Position numbers and translations under genes: made by a program. A stretch of 64,000 bases of DNA from assembly GCA_016794985.1 (NCBI GenBank), contig JAEUIQ010000087.1, forward strand, positions 1 through 64,000, written 5' to 3'. This DNA is from Planctomycetaceae bacterium. GTDB lineage: Bacteria; Planctomycetota; Planctomycetia; Pirellulales; Pirellulaceae. Of this stretch, positions 53,481 to 62,766 are shown piece by piece. Under the pieces are notes generated by a model. It did not search any database. It was not told the origin of the DNA and was given only the letters and a program-made list of their open reading frames with translations. How positions within the stretch are numbered: the stretch's first letter is position 1; every line of letters starts with the position of its first letter.

Positions 53481-54131
53481 ATGTCCACTTCCCCCGCATC
53501 CCACAGCCGAATTTGGCCCGATCAAGAGCCAACCAAGATACTTTTGGCCAAGGCGGGCGAGGGCGACAAACGGGCGGTCAATGAACTTTTGGAACGCCAT
53601 CGCGACGCAGTCCGCAAGCTGATTCGGATGCGGCTTGATCAACGGATTCAAAGACGCGTTGACGTGAGCGATGTTCTGCAAGACGTTTTGGTCGAGGCGA
53701 ACCGCCGCTTGCAGGACTATATTACGAACCCGGGCATGAGTTTTCACCTTTGGTTGCGGCAAATCGCCAAAGACCGGATGATCGATGCCTTCCGCCGGCA
53801 TCGGGGCTCGGCCAAAAGAAGCGTCGATCGCGAACTTTCACTGACCGCTCCGCGGGGCAACGACCAATCCAGCATCATGCTAGCGCAGCGGTTGCAGGAT
53901 CACGAATTGACCCCAGCCACAGCAGCGGCCCAAAAAGAGATGGCTCAAAAGGTCGAGCAGGCCATCGGGAAGTTGGGCGAGGCGGACTACGAAATCGTCG
54001 TCATGCGACACTACGAGCAATTGTCGAATCGCGAGGTGGCGGAAGCGTTGAATTTGACCGAACCCGCCGCCAGCATGCGATATTTGCGGGCAATCAAACG
54101 CCTGCGGACGCTGATGGAAGAGGATTTGTAA
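53481..54131 (+). CDS. ECF-type RNA polymerase sigma factor
   Basis: 216 residues. Region 2 spans about 25-105, with VDVSDVLQDVLVEANRRLQDY and FHLWLRQIAKDRMIDAFRRHRGS. Region 4 spans 155-210, with helix-turn-helix LSNREVAEALNLTEPAASMRY. The spacing and the VSDVLQDV pattern fit the planctomycete-rich ECF groups with sequences like SDVVQ. No anti-sigma gene is adjacent. It lies 180 bp upstream of a PEP-CTERM gene. Confidence 0.9.
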   Translation: MSTSPASHSRIWPDQEPTKILLAKAGEGDKRAVNELLERHRDAVRKLIRMRLDQRIQRRVDVSDVLQDVLVEANRRLQDYITNPGMSFHLWLRQIAKDRMIDAFRRHRGSAKRSVDRELSLTAPRGNDQSSIMLAQRLQDHELTPATAAAQKEMAQKVEQAIGKLGEADYEIVVMRHYEQLSNREVAEALNLTEPAASMRYLRAIKRLRTLMEEDL

Positions 54132-54312
54132 GGCTTCCCGAACGACTAAAATCTTCATCAATTATTCATCAAAAAAAGGTTTCGCTTCTTTCCTGGTCCA
54201 TCTATTCTTTTTGATGGTCTGCTCGTCGCCGACCCGGAGTTGCTATGTGCTCCTCGCGACCCAAAAAAGCACGAATTGTAGGGCCTTTCGTTAGGCATCA
54301 GGAGAAGTGAAC

Positions 54313-55131
54313 ATGAAGACCAAAGTATTTGCAATCGCTGCGATTCTTGCGGCGATTTCGATGAGCGCCGCAACGGCCGACGTCATCACGCGGTGGAATT
54401 TCAATCGCGATGCGGGCGGCGCTCTTCCCGCGTCGCCAACCAGCCCCGCGGCAAGCACCGGGACCGGAACGGCCAGCTTGTTTGGCGGTGTCAATGCGAC
54501 CGGAACGGGTTTTGCGTCGGGAACCGTCAACGGTGGCTCGTCCGAAGGAACAACTCCGCCGTCCGCCGATCCATTGGGCAACAACGCATGGCAAATCAAT
54601 GCTAGTTGGGATCCGAATGGAGCGAGCTTAAGTCAAGGCGCTCAGTTCGCAGCCAGCACCGCAGGTTTTGCGGATGATGTCGTTGTGACTTGGGATTTGC
54701 GTCAGAGCAACAGTTCAAGTCGCTTCTCGGCATTTCAATACACGATAAATGGAGCAGATTGGCTTACGTTGACGGATGCAAGTCGAATTACGGTCGGTAC
54801 GAACCCGCTGGGAGACGGTGCCGGCAGCGTCACTGCGGGTGGTTTGCTCACTCGCAGCATCGGTGATCGGTGGATGAACCAAAACCGCGTTGATTTGAGT
54901 GGATTGGGCGCTGGCAACAATGCCCTTTTTGCATTTCGAGTCGTGGCAGCACACGATCCAAGTGGAACGACATTTGTACGAACGGACACGGGTCTCGGAC
55001 CAATTTCCGCGACTGGTACCTGGCGGTTCGACGCTGTGACCATCAGTGCCACCGCTGTTCCCGAACCATCTTCGGCGGTCCTGATTGGATCGGCGTTTTT
55101 GGGCATGATCGCCTACCGTCGCCGTCGATAA
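54313..55131 (+). CDS. PEP-CTERM sorting-domain protein
   Basis: 272 residues. An AGGAG ribosome-binding site at 54300-54304 favours ATG 54313 over the in-frame GTG 54307. The signal peptide is residues 1-23. The middle is a beta-rich, glycine/serine/threonine-rich lectin-like fold beginning VITRWNFNRDAGG. The C-terminus is VPEPSSAVLIGSAFLG and then a basic RRRR tail, the classic PEP-CTERM signal for the exosortase system. It is exported and processed at the membrane; substrate unknown. A strong terminator follows. Confidence 0.9.
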   Translation: MKTKVFAIAAILAAISMSAATADVITRWNFNRDAGGALPASPTSPAASTGTGTASLFGGVNATGTGFASGTVNGGSSEGTTPPSADPLGNNAWQINASWDPNGASLSQGAQFAASTAGFADDVVVTWDLRQSNSSSRFSAFQYTINGADWLTLTDASRITVGTNPLGDGAGSVTAGGLLTRSIGDRWMNQNRVDLSGLGAGNNALFAFRVVAAHDPSGTTFVRTDTGLGPISATGTWRFDAVTISATAVPEPSSAVLIGSAFLGMIAYRRRR

Positions 55132-55485
55132 CCGTGTTTTCGGTCTCGCCGAGCAAAAGACAAGAACGGCCCAAGGGTTTCGCATCGATCCCTTGGGCTG
55201 TTTCTTTTCCTTGCCATTTTTGCTCGGATCTTCTGGCCTGGTGAAGCAGTTTCCCACTGGGAGTTCGATAAAAACCCGCCTGATTTCGGTTTTTCGAAAG
55301 CCCACTCGAATCGCTTGGATGCGAACGGTCACGGAGCGAAAGCGACGTCGTGTCTGGTCCAAAACCTGCCACATATTGGCCGTTTGGCCCTTGAACCTTG
55401 GAAAAGAAACGATTACAATCTGCCCCTCCCGAGCGAGGTAGTCTCGTTCGCAATTGCCGACAAATTCGCAATTTTGAGCATTGCC
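55132..55485. other. Leader region before L32 gene
   Basis: These 354 bases contain the terminator and the upstream region of rpmF. The L32 frame stays open upstream to 55315, but these residues do not fit L32 and are taken as non-coding. No further gene was recognised. Confidence 0.4.
55169..55210 (+). terminator. Rho-independent terminator after PEP-CTERM gene
   Basis: GCCCAAGGG at 55169-55177 pairs with CCCTTGGGC at 55190-55198 (nine bases, 12-base loop), followed by TGTTTCTTTTCC. Confidence 0.85.
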
Positions 55486-55671
55486 ATGGCCGTACCCAAA
55501 CGCAAACAATCCAACGCCCGAACTGGCAGCCGCCGCAGCCATCATCGGATTACCCCGATTCAACTCACCTATTGCCCGAACTGTAGTACTCGGGTTCCGA
55601 CCCACAGCGTCTGCCCTGCCTGCGGCTTCTACATGGGCCGTGTGGTTAATCCGGCGAAAGAACAGAAATAA
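55486..55671 (+). CDS. rpmF: Ribosomal protein L32
   Basis: 61 residues from ATG 55486 (MAVPKRKQSNARTGSRRSHH), the typical L32 start. The zinc ribbon has four cysteines, YCPNCST and later VCPACGFYMGR. It is part of the 50S subunit. A large hairpin follows at 55725-55785. In many bacteria rpmF is followed by plsX and fabH, but not here. Confidence 0.95.
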   Translation: MAVPKRKQSNARTGSRRSHHRITPIQLTYCPNCSTRVPTHSVCPACGFYMGRVVNPAKEQK

Positions 55672-55724
55672 CCCAAGCCAGGGCGGGATCGGTGTTCTGT
55701 GCCAACCGCGTTCGATCGATTGAC

Positions 55725-55792
55725 AAACGCCGCAGCCATTCGCAAGTCGATGCCAAAGATCGACTTTCGGGTGCCTGCGGCGTTTCTTGTTT
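55725..55792 (+). terminator. Two-tier hairpin after rpmF, probable terminator
   Basis: AAACGCCGCAG (55725-55735) pairs with CTGCGGCGTTT (55775-55785). Inside it AAGTCGAT (55744-55751) pairs with ATCGACTT (55759-55766). A TTTCTTGTTT tail follows. The structure fits intrinsic termination of rpmF. Confidence 0.75.
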
Positions 55793-55880
55793 GCTACCTA
55801 TTGGTTAGACTGTAATTCACGAAGTTCCAGGCGGTGGTCCGCCGTGCTGGAGCGTGCCCCACAACTCGGAACCGCAATTC

Positions 55881-57389
55881 ATGTCCACTGAACCCACTGC
55901 TATTTCTGAAAACCATCAACCGCCGGTCGAAACACAAGTTGAATTGACCGCGAATAACGGGGCGACCGATGCAACGGGCTCGTCGACGGATTCGACCTCA
56001 GAAGATAACTCGAGCGAAAATAAATCCAGGCTCGCGATTGGGTCGCAGCGCGGGGGTGTGGCTGCCGAACCGAAAGCCGTGGCTCAGGCGAAGGCGAATC
56101 CCGTATCGATTGGCGAGCCAGACGAGGCCACCCCAGAAGTTGTGGCCCCAGCGGTTCGATCCAGTTTGGGTTTAGACGGCCAAGACGTCGATTTGAATTT
56201 GGACGATGCAGCGTTGGGGAACTTGTTGGATGGGGGCCAACCAGCGACGCCTGGGCAAGTGGACGAATTGGTCGTCGACCAAAAGTACCAAGGCAAAGTC
56301 GTTCGTTTGAACGACGAAAATGTTTTCTTTTTGATCAATGGTCGTTTTGACGGGATTGTCGCCACCCGCACCTTCAAAAAGAAACCAGCAGAAGGTGACC
56401 TGATCGAAGTCGTCGTCACCCGCCACAATCCGGAAGAAGGGCTGTACGAGTTACGTATTCCAGGCGGTGCGATTGATGCGGCGGCCTGGGATGATTTGGC
56501 GGTTGGGGCATTGTTGGAAGTGAAGATCACTGGCTCGAATACCGGTGGGCTGGAGTGTATCGTTAACGGCATTCGCGGCTTTGTACCCGGTGGTCAGATT
56601 GATCTGGCGCGAGTTGAGAACTTTGGCGACTACGTCGGCAAGAAGATGGAGCTGCGGATCATCGAAGTTGACAAGAAGAAAAAGAAATTGATCTTGTCGC
56701 GGAAAGCAATCTTAGAGGAAGCTCAGAAGGAAACACAAAAAGAGTTTCTGAAGACAGTGGAAGCGGGCGCGTACTTTGATGGAACGGTCACCCGCGTCAT
56801 GGATTTTGGTGCCTTTATCAACATTGGGCATGGCGTCGAAGGCATGGCTCACGTCAGCAAACTTTCGTGGGATCGCATCAAGCACCCGAAAGATGCGGTT
56901 GCCGTTGGTCAGAGCGTCCGGGTTAAAGTCGAGAAAATCAATCCGGAGAACGGCAAAATTTCTTTGTCGGTAAAGGACACACTGACGAATCCCTGGTACG
57001 GGATCGCCGAACGCTACCCAGACGGTACGGTCGTTAAGGGTACCGTTAGTAAGTTGGCCGAGTTCGGTGCCTTTGTCACGTTGGAGGCAGGCATCGAAGG
57101 CATGGTGCATATTTCTGAATTGGCTTACGGTCGCGTCTCGACCGTTCAGTCGGTTGTAAAGGTCGGCGACGAAATCGAGGTCAAGGTCTTATCGATCGAC
57201 ACCAAGAAGCGACGCATCGCGTTATCCAAGAAGGCAACCATGCCGGCACCGGTGGATGAATCAAAGGCCAAGGCCAAGCCGGAAGTTGAAGAAAAAGTTC
57301 GCGAGATGGCTGTGAAACCGACCAAAGATTCGCTGAAGGGCGGACGTGGCAAGAGCAGTGGCGGTGAGCAGTTCGGTCTGCGTTGGTAA
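55881..57389 (+). CDS. S1 RNA-binding domain protein (ribosomal protein S1-like)
   Basis: 502 residues from ATG 55881. The first 130 residues are acidic and disordered. Four S1 domains follow: YQGKVVRLNDENVFFLINGR, GALLEVKITGSNTGGLECIV, YFDGTVTRVMDFGAFINIGH and VVKGTVSKLAEFGAFVTLEA. Standard S1 has six repeats, so this is the shorter form often found in Gram-positive-like and planctomycete lineages. The last two repeats carry the conserved GAF motifs. Its role is to bind mRNA at the 30S subunit or as a general RNA-binding protein; which one is open. Confidence 0.85.
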   Translation: MSTEPTAISENHQPPVETQVELTANNGATDATGSSTDSTSEDNSSENKSRLAIGSQRGGVAAEPKAVAQAKANPVSIGEPDEATPEVVAPAVRSSLGLDGQDVDLNLDDAALGNLLDGGQPATPGQVDELVVDQKYQGKVVRLNDENVFFLINGRFDGIVATRTFKKKPAEGDLIEVVVTRHNPEEGLYELRIPGGAIDAAAWDDLAVGALLEVKITGSNTGGLECIVNGIRGFVPGGQIDLARVENFGDYVGKKMELRIIEVDKKKKKLILSRKAILEEAQKETQKEFLKTVEAGAYFDGTVTRVMDFGAFINIGHGVEGMAHVSKLSWDRIKHPKDAVAVGQSVRVKVEKINPENGKISLSVKDTLTNPWYGIAERYPDGTVVKGTVSKLAEFGAFVTLEAGIEGMVHISELAYGRVSTVQSVVKVGDEIEVKVLSIDTKKRRIALSKKATMPAPVDESKAKAKPEVEEKVREMAVKPTKDSLKGGRGKSSGGEQFGLRW

Positions 57390-57393
57390 GATG

Positions 57394-57442
57394 TTGCGCC
57401 CGTTTGCAGTTTCCTTTTGCTGAGCATTTTGGCCGGGCGCAA
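57394..57442. repeat. 9-bp inverted repeat after S1 gene
   Basis: TTGCGCCCG at 57394-57402 pairs with CGGGCGCAA at 57434-57442 across a 31-base loop. No strong T-run follows; it may be a weak terminator. Confidence 0.4.
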
Positions 57443-57652
57443 GTTATTGCTCGTCGTGCAACTCCGATTATCGTTACAAACTGCGAACGTGTTCCTGAGC
57501 GTTGTAGCAAACGTGTCGGTCGAGTTCACTTCGCTCTAGAGCCGCAAGTTGCAGGCCGATAGCCACTATTGAATGAATGCTGCCCACCCGCTTCTGATCC
57601 CGGATCGAACGGGTTTGGGCTGTTGTGTGGCCTCGAAACGGGATGCGGACTC

Positions 57653-57910
57653 ATGTGGCGCTCGATGTTTATCGCGTTAGGAATTTTCTTATGTTTGGTG
57701 GGTGGCGAATTCTTGGCCTGCGACCATCTTGTTTTGCGTAGCTCGATTCGTGAACCCCAACCAGAGCCATTGGTAAAGTCTGCATCGTTTGGACAGCCTG
57801 CGGTTGCCCCGGTCCAGCGCAAAATTTACGTTCCCAAAGACTGGATGCCTTGGACTTTGTTAGCATCGGGTGCGGTCGTTTTGATGTATAGCATTCGTCC
57901 GCGTGAATAG
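57653..57910 (+). CDS. Small two-helix membrane protein
   Basis: 85 residues from ATG 57653. Two hydrophobic segments (MFIALGIFLCLVGGEFLA and MPWTLLASGAVVLMYSI) flank a short polar loop with PEPLVKSASFGQPAV. Residue choice and codon use look real, but there is no known family. The next gene starts 68 bp later, so the two may be co-expressed. Confidence 0.65.
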   Translation: MWRSMFIALGIFLCLVGGEFLACDHLVLRSSIREPQPEPLVKSASFGQPAVAPVQRKIYVPKDWMPWTLLASGAVVLMYSIRPRE

Positions 57911-57978
57911 TATGATAGCCGGACGAGTGCTCGCTTTGTGCGAGCTCGATTGTCTGGGATACGCGCGGAGAGATACTC

Positions 57979-59022
57979 GTGGGATCGGTTAAGAACTGCG
58001 GATTGTTGCCTTTTTTGCAGCTAGTTGGTGTTTGTGTTGTCGCCTTTCTAGCTTCCACAGGCGAGACCTTGGAAGCCAGCGCCACCACTCGTGTCGAGCA
58101 AGATAGCGCCCCGCCCCCGAAAACGGCGCCACAGCTCAAGGACCAAAAGAATCCGGAGTCCGCGGGTCAACAGCCCGAAGTGAAGTTGATTGAAGCGGGT
58201 CAAGCACCGCACCGTGCTTTGCGTTTGCGGCCGACTGTCGGTTATCAACAGCGCCACGAACTTGAAATGTCGATGTCGATGGAATCGGACACGAACGGTC
58301 AAGCAGCTCCGCGGGTGAACATCCCAACTGTCAAATACACACTCGATTCAACAGTCACGGAAGTAACTCCCGAGGGGGACATTTCTTTCACCGTCGAATA
58401 TTCCGACGCCTCCGTCGTCGACAATGACGAGATTCAGCTTGAGTTGTTGACGCCAATGGAAGAAATGGCCACTTCGATGATTGGCTTGAAAGTGAAATCG
58501 ACCGTCGATTACCGTGGGTTCGCCAAGGGAGTCCAAATGGAAATACCCGACGGTATGCCGGCAACTGCCGCGCAGCAAATGGAGCAACTTTCCAAGTCGT
58601 TGGAGCAATTGACTTCGCCATTCCCAGTCGAACCAGTTGGTGTGGGCGGGAAGTGGAAAGTTGTCGTTCCGATGAATTCGGGCGGCATTCAACTTTTGCA
58701 AACGATGGAATACACGGTCCTGGAAATGGCGAACGATGTGGTGACACTCACTGTCGACATTTCTCAACAGGCCGAAGAACAAGAGCTGGAGTTGCCGGAA
58801 GCTGGACTGCCGACTCGGTTGACGTCGCTCGAGTGTCAAGGAACCGGCCGGTTGAAACTAAATCTGTCTTCGGTGTTGGCTGATGAATCGAGTGTCAAAG
58901 CCGACGTGACCGTTGTTATTGTGGTAGAGGCAGGCCAAGAGTTCGAAGTGACACAAGATGTAACCACGGAAGCGAAGCTAAAGGCCGTGCCGCGCCCCTC
59001 TGCTGACACCGATAAGCGGTGA
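57979..59022 (+). CDS. DUF6263-like secreted protein
   Basis: 347 residues from GTG 57979, preceded by a purine-rich GGAGAGA. A signal-like hydrophobic segment lies at 9-26. A polar linker and a beta-rich domain follow, with LRPTVGYQQRHELEMSMSME and LDSTVTEVTPEGDISFTVEY, the style of DUF6263 proteins. The function of that family is unknown. The gene ends directly against the convergent zinc-ribbon gene. Confidence 0.7.
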   Translation: MGSVKNCGLLPFLQLVGVCVVAFLASTGETLEASATTRVEQDSAPPPKTAPQLKDQKNPESAGQQPEVKLIEAGQAPHRALRLRPTVGYQQRHELEMSMSMESDTNGQAAPRVNIPTVKYTLDSTVTEVTPEGDISFTVEYSDASVVDNDEIQLELLTPMEEMATSMIGLKVKSTVDYRGFAKGVQMEIPDGMPATAAQQMEQLSKSLEQLTSPFPVEPVGVGGKWKVVVPMNSGGIQLLQTMEYTVLEMANDVVTLTVDISQQAEEQELELPEAGLPTRLTSLECQGTGRLKLNLSSVLADESSVKADVTVVIVVEAGQEFEVTQDVTTEAKLKAVPRPSADTDKR

Positions 59023-59841
59023 CTATTGATAGTACATGAAGGCTGCCGAAGCCGAGCCGACTAACAAGCCGACCAACATCATGAAGACGGCAAACCAGAT
59101 TCGGTTCATGCAGGCGAAGATCAGTGAAAACAGTGGAAGAAAGGTACACAAAACACCGTACTTCGGGTTTTGCATGAATGCCATGATGATCATCCAGACG
59201 TGGGCGATCACAAAGAAAATGGTCGAGGCGGCCAGCGCGACCTGGGCTGAACCCGTTGAGTCGGCCATGCGCTGCAACCCCATGGTTATCAGCAAGCCGG
59301 TTGCGGCCAAGGTGATGGCAACGATCGCGACCGCTCCCGCCATGACGTAGGCCGACGCACCGTCGCCGAAGTCCTGGCCTTCACCAGAAATCGGCATGTC
59401 GTCGATTTCTTTCTCGGCCTTGCGCAGCATCTTGTCTGTTTCAGACAACCCCGCCATCTCGTCGGCCCCGTCCTCATAGGCCAGCGTTTGCAAGAACGTT
59501 CCGGTCTCAAAATTTAGACCGCAGTTGATGCAGAGTTTCGCCCCCGGAGAAACGGGTGCTTCGCAATTCGGACAAACGGCGCCCGTGGCCACCGCTCGGA
59601 CGCCAACCTCGTCCAATAAATCGGCCAAAGGATCGCCCAAATTTCCAGCAACGGTGCCTGCGTGGCCACTGCGAATGGTTTGGCGGGAATCGACTTTCGC
59701 CTGAGCGGTCGCCGCAGGAGCGTTTGCGGAAGGAACACGGATCCCAGCACCGCATTTAGGACACTTCACGTTTTTGCCAGCCAATTCATCTTTGGCCGAA
59801 AACGCTGCCGAACAGGAACCACATTTGACCTTGATTGGCAT
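59023..59841 (-). CDS. Zinc-ribbon membrane protein
   Basis: 272 residues. The first zinc ribbon is KCGSCSAAF and then KCPKCGAG (residues 6-32). A second, CPNCEAP and then CINCGLNFETG, lies at about 93-115. An acidic segment follows, then three hydrophobic segments in the last 110 residues. Many planctomycete proteins share this MJ0042-type N-terminus with a membrane C-terminus; their function is unknown. The stop codon (59023-59025) abuts the stop of the convergent gene with no spacer. Confidence 0.8.
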   Translation of the reverse strand: MPIKVKCGSCSAAFSAKDELAGKNVKCPKCGAGIRVPSANAPAATAQAKVDSRQTIRSGHAGTVAGNLGDPLADLLDEVGVRAVATGAVCPNCEAPVSPGAKLCINCGLNFETGTFLQTLAYEDGADEMAGLSETDKMLRKAEKEIDDMPISGEGQDFGDGASAYVMAGAVAIVAITLAATGLLITMGLQRMADSTGSAQVALAASTIFFVIAHVWMIIMAFMQNPKYGVLCTFLPLFSLIFACMNRIWFAVFMMLVGLLVGSASAAFMYYQ

Positions 59842-59959
59842 GTGTCCGCGTACCTTCTCGTATTGAAATTCAAGTCAAAACTGTCGTTGCAACCGCAATC
59901 CCTATTGTGGTCGCGCGGTAGGCCAAAAATCAAGTCTTTGCCCCAAAAACCTGCCCCAA

Positions 59960-60523
59960 CTACTTCGAATTGCCGTTGGGGGAAGGTTCCGATTCTGCCG
60001 ATTTTGCCGGGATGACTTGGCCGAACAATTGGCCTCGGACATCGTCGTGCGACCATGTACCCGAGTACATTTCGTTATTGAACAAAACCCGAGCCGAAAA
60101 GGTCCCCATTCCCGGAATCGTGAACTTTTCTAACGTGATCACCGGAGTCTTGTCGGCCCATTTGATGGGGATGGTCAACGGAACGGTCACATCCCATTTG
60201 CCATACTTGATACGCGCTTTGATCAGCCACAGGTCGCCCTCGGGCAGCTTTTCGGCCGACTCGATCGTGTACTCTTCATCGGCTGGCGGAATGTCCTTTC
60301 CCAGAACCGTGTAGCGACCCTTGAGAGTTGCTCCGCTCAGGTATTTTTCTAACTTGGAGATCAAGTCGGGGTCGACAGTCGCGGTTTCGGCTGGGGCGTG
60401 TTCGGCTGGGGCGGGTTGGGCAGCAGCGTTTTTCGAGCCAACGTCCTGCGCAGCGGCATGGGGCGAGCCAAGCCCGGACCAGAATCCCAACCAGAAAGCG
60501 ATTATTACGATCCTCTTCACCAT
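59960..60523 (-). CDS. Secreted hypothetical protein
   Basis: 187 residues. The signal peptide is residues 1-25 (IVIIAFWLGFWSGLGSPHAAA). An alanine/proline-rich linker (AAQPAPAEHAPAETA) leads to a compact beta-rich domain with SGATLKGRYTVLGKDIPPA. No known family. It may be periplasmic. It stands alone, 118 bp from the zinc-ribbon gene and on the same strand. Confidence 0.7.
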   Translation of the reverse strand: MVKRIVIIAFWLGFWSGLGSPHAAAQDVGSKNAAAQPAPAEHAPAETATVDPDLISKLEKYLSGATLKGRYTVLGKDIPPADEEYTIESAEKLPEGDLWLIKARIKYGKWDVTVPLTIPIKWADKTPVITLEKFTIPGMGTFSARVLFNNEMYSGTWSHDDVRGQLFGQVIPAKSAESEPSPNGNSK

Positions 60524-60774
60524 GGCTCATCTCCACGCGAACGGGTCACCCAGCATCGGCCATTCCTAAACCATTTGGGAAAGACTGCGGGGCAAGCGAA
60601 CCCAATTATACCAACAATTCCTGTTCCCCAAGGTGCTATTCACGGACTTGGCAAAACCTGCCACAATGGGCGGTCCGCTCGGCTTGAATGAGCCAAGTTT
60701 TGAGGGCTTCCAAGAATCCTGAACCCGGCTGCTTGGAAGTCAATCCTGCCCACCACAAAACGGAGTGTCGCTAG

Positions 60775-61524
60775 GTGTTTGTCGCCGCCTCGCTGGAATG
60801 TTTTCCACATTTGAGCATCAAAGATGCCTGCCAAAAAGTGATCGATCTGGAGTATTCAGCCATTGAGTTGGACCTTCACGAAGATGGCCACGTTCCGCCT
60901 TCGAAGCTCCATGCGGATCTCGGATGGGGTTTGCACACTTGCCAAGATACCCTGCGTTTGGAGATCGTGGGCTACTCCGTGGATATCCATGCCACGGGCG
61001 AAGAATACTTTGCCCAATTCGAGTCATGTTGCAAGGTTGCCAAAGCGACCAAGATCGTCACCGTCAGTGTTCCTTCTAGCCCGCTGGGCACGCCCTTCAA
61101 CGAAGAGGTGGAGCGACTACAACGGTTGGCGGATATTGGCAAAACGTACGGTGTTCGTGTTGCCGTCAAAGGGATGTTGGGACGACTGACAGAAGACCCG
61201 GATACGGTCAAAGTCATGTGCGAACATATCAAGGGACTCGGATTTGCCTTCGACCCCAGTCACTATCTTTGCGGTCCGTATTCGAATCGGGACTTGGAAC
61301 ACTTGATGAAGTACGTGTTTCAAGTTTCTTTGCGAGACTCGACCGAAAAGAAAATTCAGGTTCGCATTGGCCAAGGTGTCCTGGATTACGGCAAGCTGAT
61401 CCATCAACTGCGTCGCGCCGGTTACTCGCAGGCTTTGTGTGCCCACTTTGCGCCTGTTGAAGGTGTCGATCATGATTCTGAAATGCGCACCTTTCGGATG
61501 CTGATCGAAAGTCTGTTGATGTAA
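60775..61524 (+). CDS. Sugar phosphate isomerase/epimerase-like TIM barrel protein
   Basis: 249 residues from GTG 60775. It begins like xylose isomerase-type barrels (VAASLECFPHLSIKDACQKV), with IELDLHEDG, later FAFDPSHYLCGPY, and CAHFAPVEGVDHD near the C-terminus. Histidine and acidic residues at strand ends (E46-H50, D160-H163 region, H215) could bind a metal. The substrate is not readable. It is convergent with mutY, with stop codons touching. Confidence 0.8.
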   Translation: MFVAASLECFPHLSIKDACQKVIDLEYSAIELDLHEDGHVPPSKLHADLGWGLHTCQDTLRLEIVGYSVDIHATGEEYFAQFESCCKVAKATKIVTVSVPSSPLGTPFNEEVERLQRLADIGKTYGVRVAVKGMLGRLTEDPDTVKVMCEHIKGLGFAFDPSHYLCGPYSNRDLEHLMKYVFQVSLRDSTEKKIQVRIGQGVLDYGKLIHQLRRAGYSQALCAHFAPVEGVDHDSEMRTFRMLIESLLM

Positions 61525-62766
61525 TCAACGTGCGTCTTCGGACTGGTTGGTTTCGATCAGGCGAGTAAAGACCTTTCGCGCAGTAATATTGAGTGCTGTC
61601 TCCTGAAGTTCGGCAACGGTGAGCCAGCGCCATCCCTGGGCCGCTGCTTGAGAACTCAAGTGTCCTTGGATGACGCGGCCTGTGGTCCAACCCAACAAGA
61701 TACGAAAGCGCGTGACCCCATGTCGCAAAGGGGCACCTCCCGCCGCTAGTTCGCAATGCAGGCCGAAATCGCGTTCGATCTCTTGTTGCAACCATTGCTG
61801 CACGCGGGGAACCGACGGCCAATGAGGTCCTAAGTTCGGTTCACTCCCGAGCCAACCAACGTCGTAACGGACAAAGTCCCAAAGACCAGCCCACCGCTGA
61901 CCCGTTGGGATCGTTCGTCCCAGCCAACGATTTCTATGGCGGATCAATACCAAGAATTCGGTTCGTGACTCCCATTTCGTCTTGCGAACTTTCTCGGCCG
62001 GGATCACGTCTTGCCAACCGTTTTCGAAGGTTGCGCAATTCTTCTTCAACGGGCAACTTCCACAATTCGGTTGCTTCACTTTGCAGACTTGCCCGCCAAT
62101 CTCCATCAAGCCTTGATTGAATTCTCCAACTCGACAGCGCGGCAAAACATGTTCGGCAAATTGCCACAGGATCTTTTGGTTAGTACCCGTGGTCGGGTCG
62201 GACCGCAATCCCAAGAGGCGACTGTAAAGTCGCTGCGTGTTGCCTTCGAGAATGGGCCAGGCTTGCTGTTGCGAGATTGAAAGTACCGCCCCCGCTGTGT
62301 AGCGGCCAACGCCCGGCAACGCCAGTACTTCAGCAAAAGTTGTAGGAAATCGTCCCGAGTGTCGGGCCATCACGACTTGGGCTGCCGCATGGAGCTGCCG
62401 AGCGCGGCGATAGTAGCCTAACCCTTCCCAAATGCGGAGGACGTCATCCAATGGAGCGGTCGCCAGCGATTCAACCGTAGGAAATCGCCGCATAAATCTC
62501 GGCCAGTAGTCAAGCACCGTCTGAACCTGCGTCTGTTGCAACATCACCTCACTGATCCATATGGCATACGGATCGTGGGTAGACCGCCAAGGCAGATCTC
62601 GACGATGTTCGGCAAACCAACGCAACACGCGTTGACGTAACTGCCGAGACATTCTGGGATCAGGCCAATTCAAATCATTGACCGTTAGCCGATCCACTTC
62701 CCGAGGAGAACCGTCGGCGGTTGAAGATGCACACGTCAACCGAGAGCGCTTCGAGACCCGCTTCAC
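61525..62766 (-). CDS. mutY: A/G-specific adenine glycosylase MutY
   Basis: 413 residues from GTG 62766, which overlaps the stop of the methyltransferase by four bases (GTGA). The catalytic glutamate is E73 in WISEVMLQQTQV. The helix-hairpin-helix is PGVGRYTAGAVLS with the catalytic aspartate expected to follow (IL-E-G segment); the exact residue was not aligned. The iron-sulfur loop is CKVKQPNC-GSC-PLKKNC (spacing 6-2-5). The C-terminal NUDIX-like 8-oxoG-recognition domain is present. It removes adenine opposite 8-oxoguanine. Confidence 0.92.
   Translation of the reverse strand: MKRVSKRSRLTCASSTADGSPREVDRLTVNDLNWPDPRMSRQLRQRVLRWFAEHRRDLPWRSTHDPYAIWISEVMLQQTQVQTVLDYWPRFMRRFPTVESLATAPLDDVLRIWEGLGYYRRARQLHAAAQVVMARHSGRFPTTFAEVLALPGVGRYTAGAVLSISQQQAWPILEGNTQRLYSRLLGLRSDPTTGTNQKILWQFAEHVLPRCRVGEFNQGLMEIGGQVCKVKQPNCGSCPLKKNCATFENGWQDVIPAEKVRKTKWESRTEFLVLIRHRNRWLGRTIPTGQRWAGLWDFVRYDVGWLGSEPNLGPHWPSVPRVQQWLQQEIERDFGLHCELAAGGAPLRHGVTRFRILLGWTTGRVIQGHLSSQAAAQGWRWLTVAELQETALNITARKVFTRLIETNQSEDAR

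Noticed and set aside
55315..55485. N-terminal extension of L32
   Set aside because: L32 always starts near the AVPKRK motif; the ATG at 55486 fits exactly.
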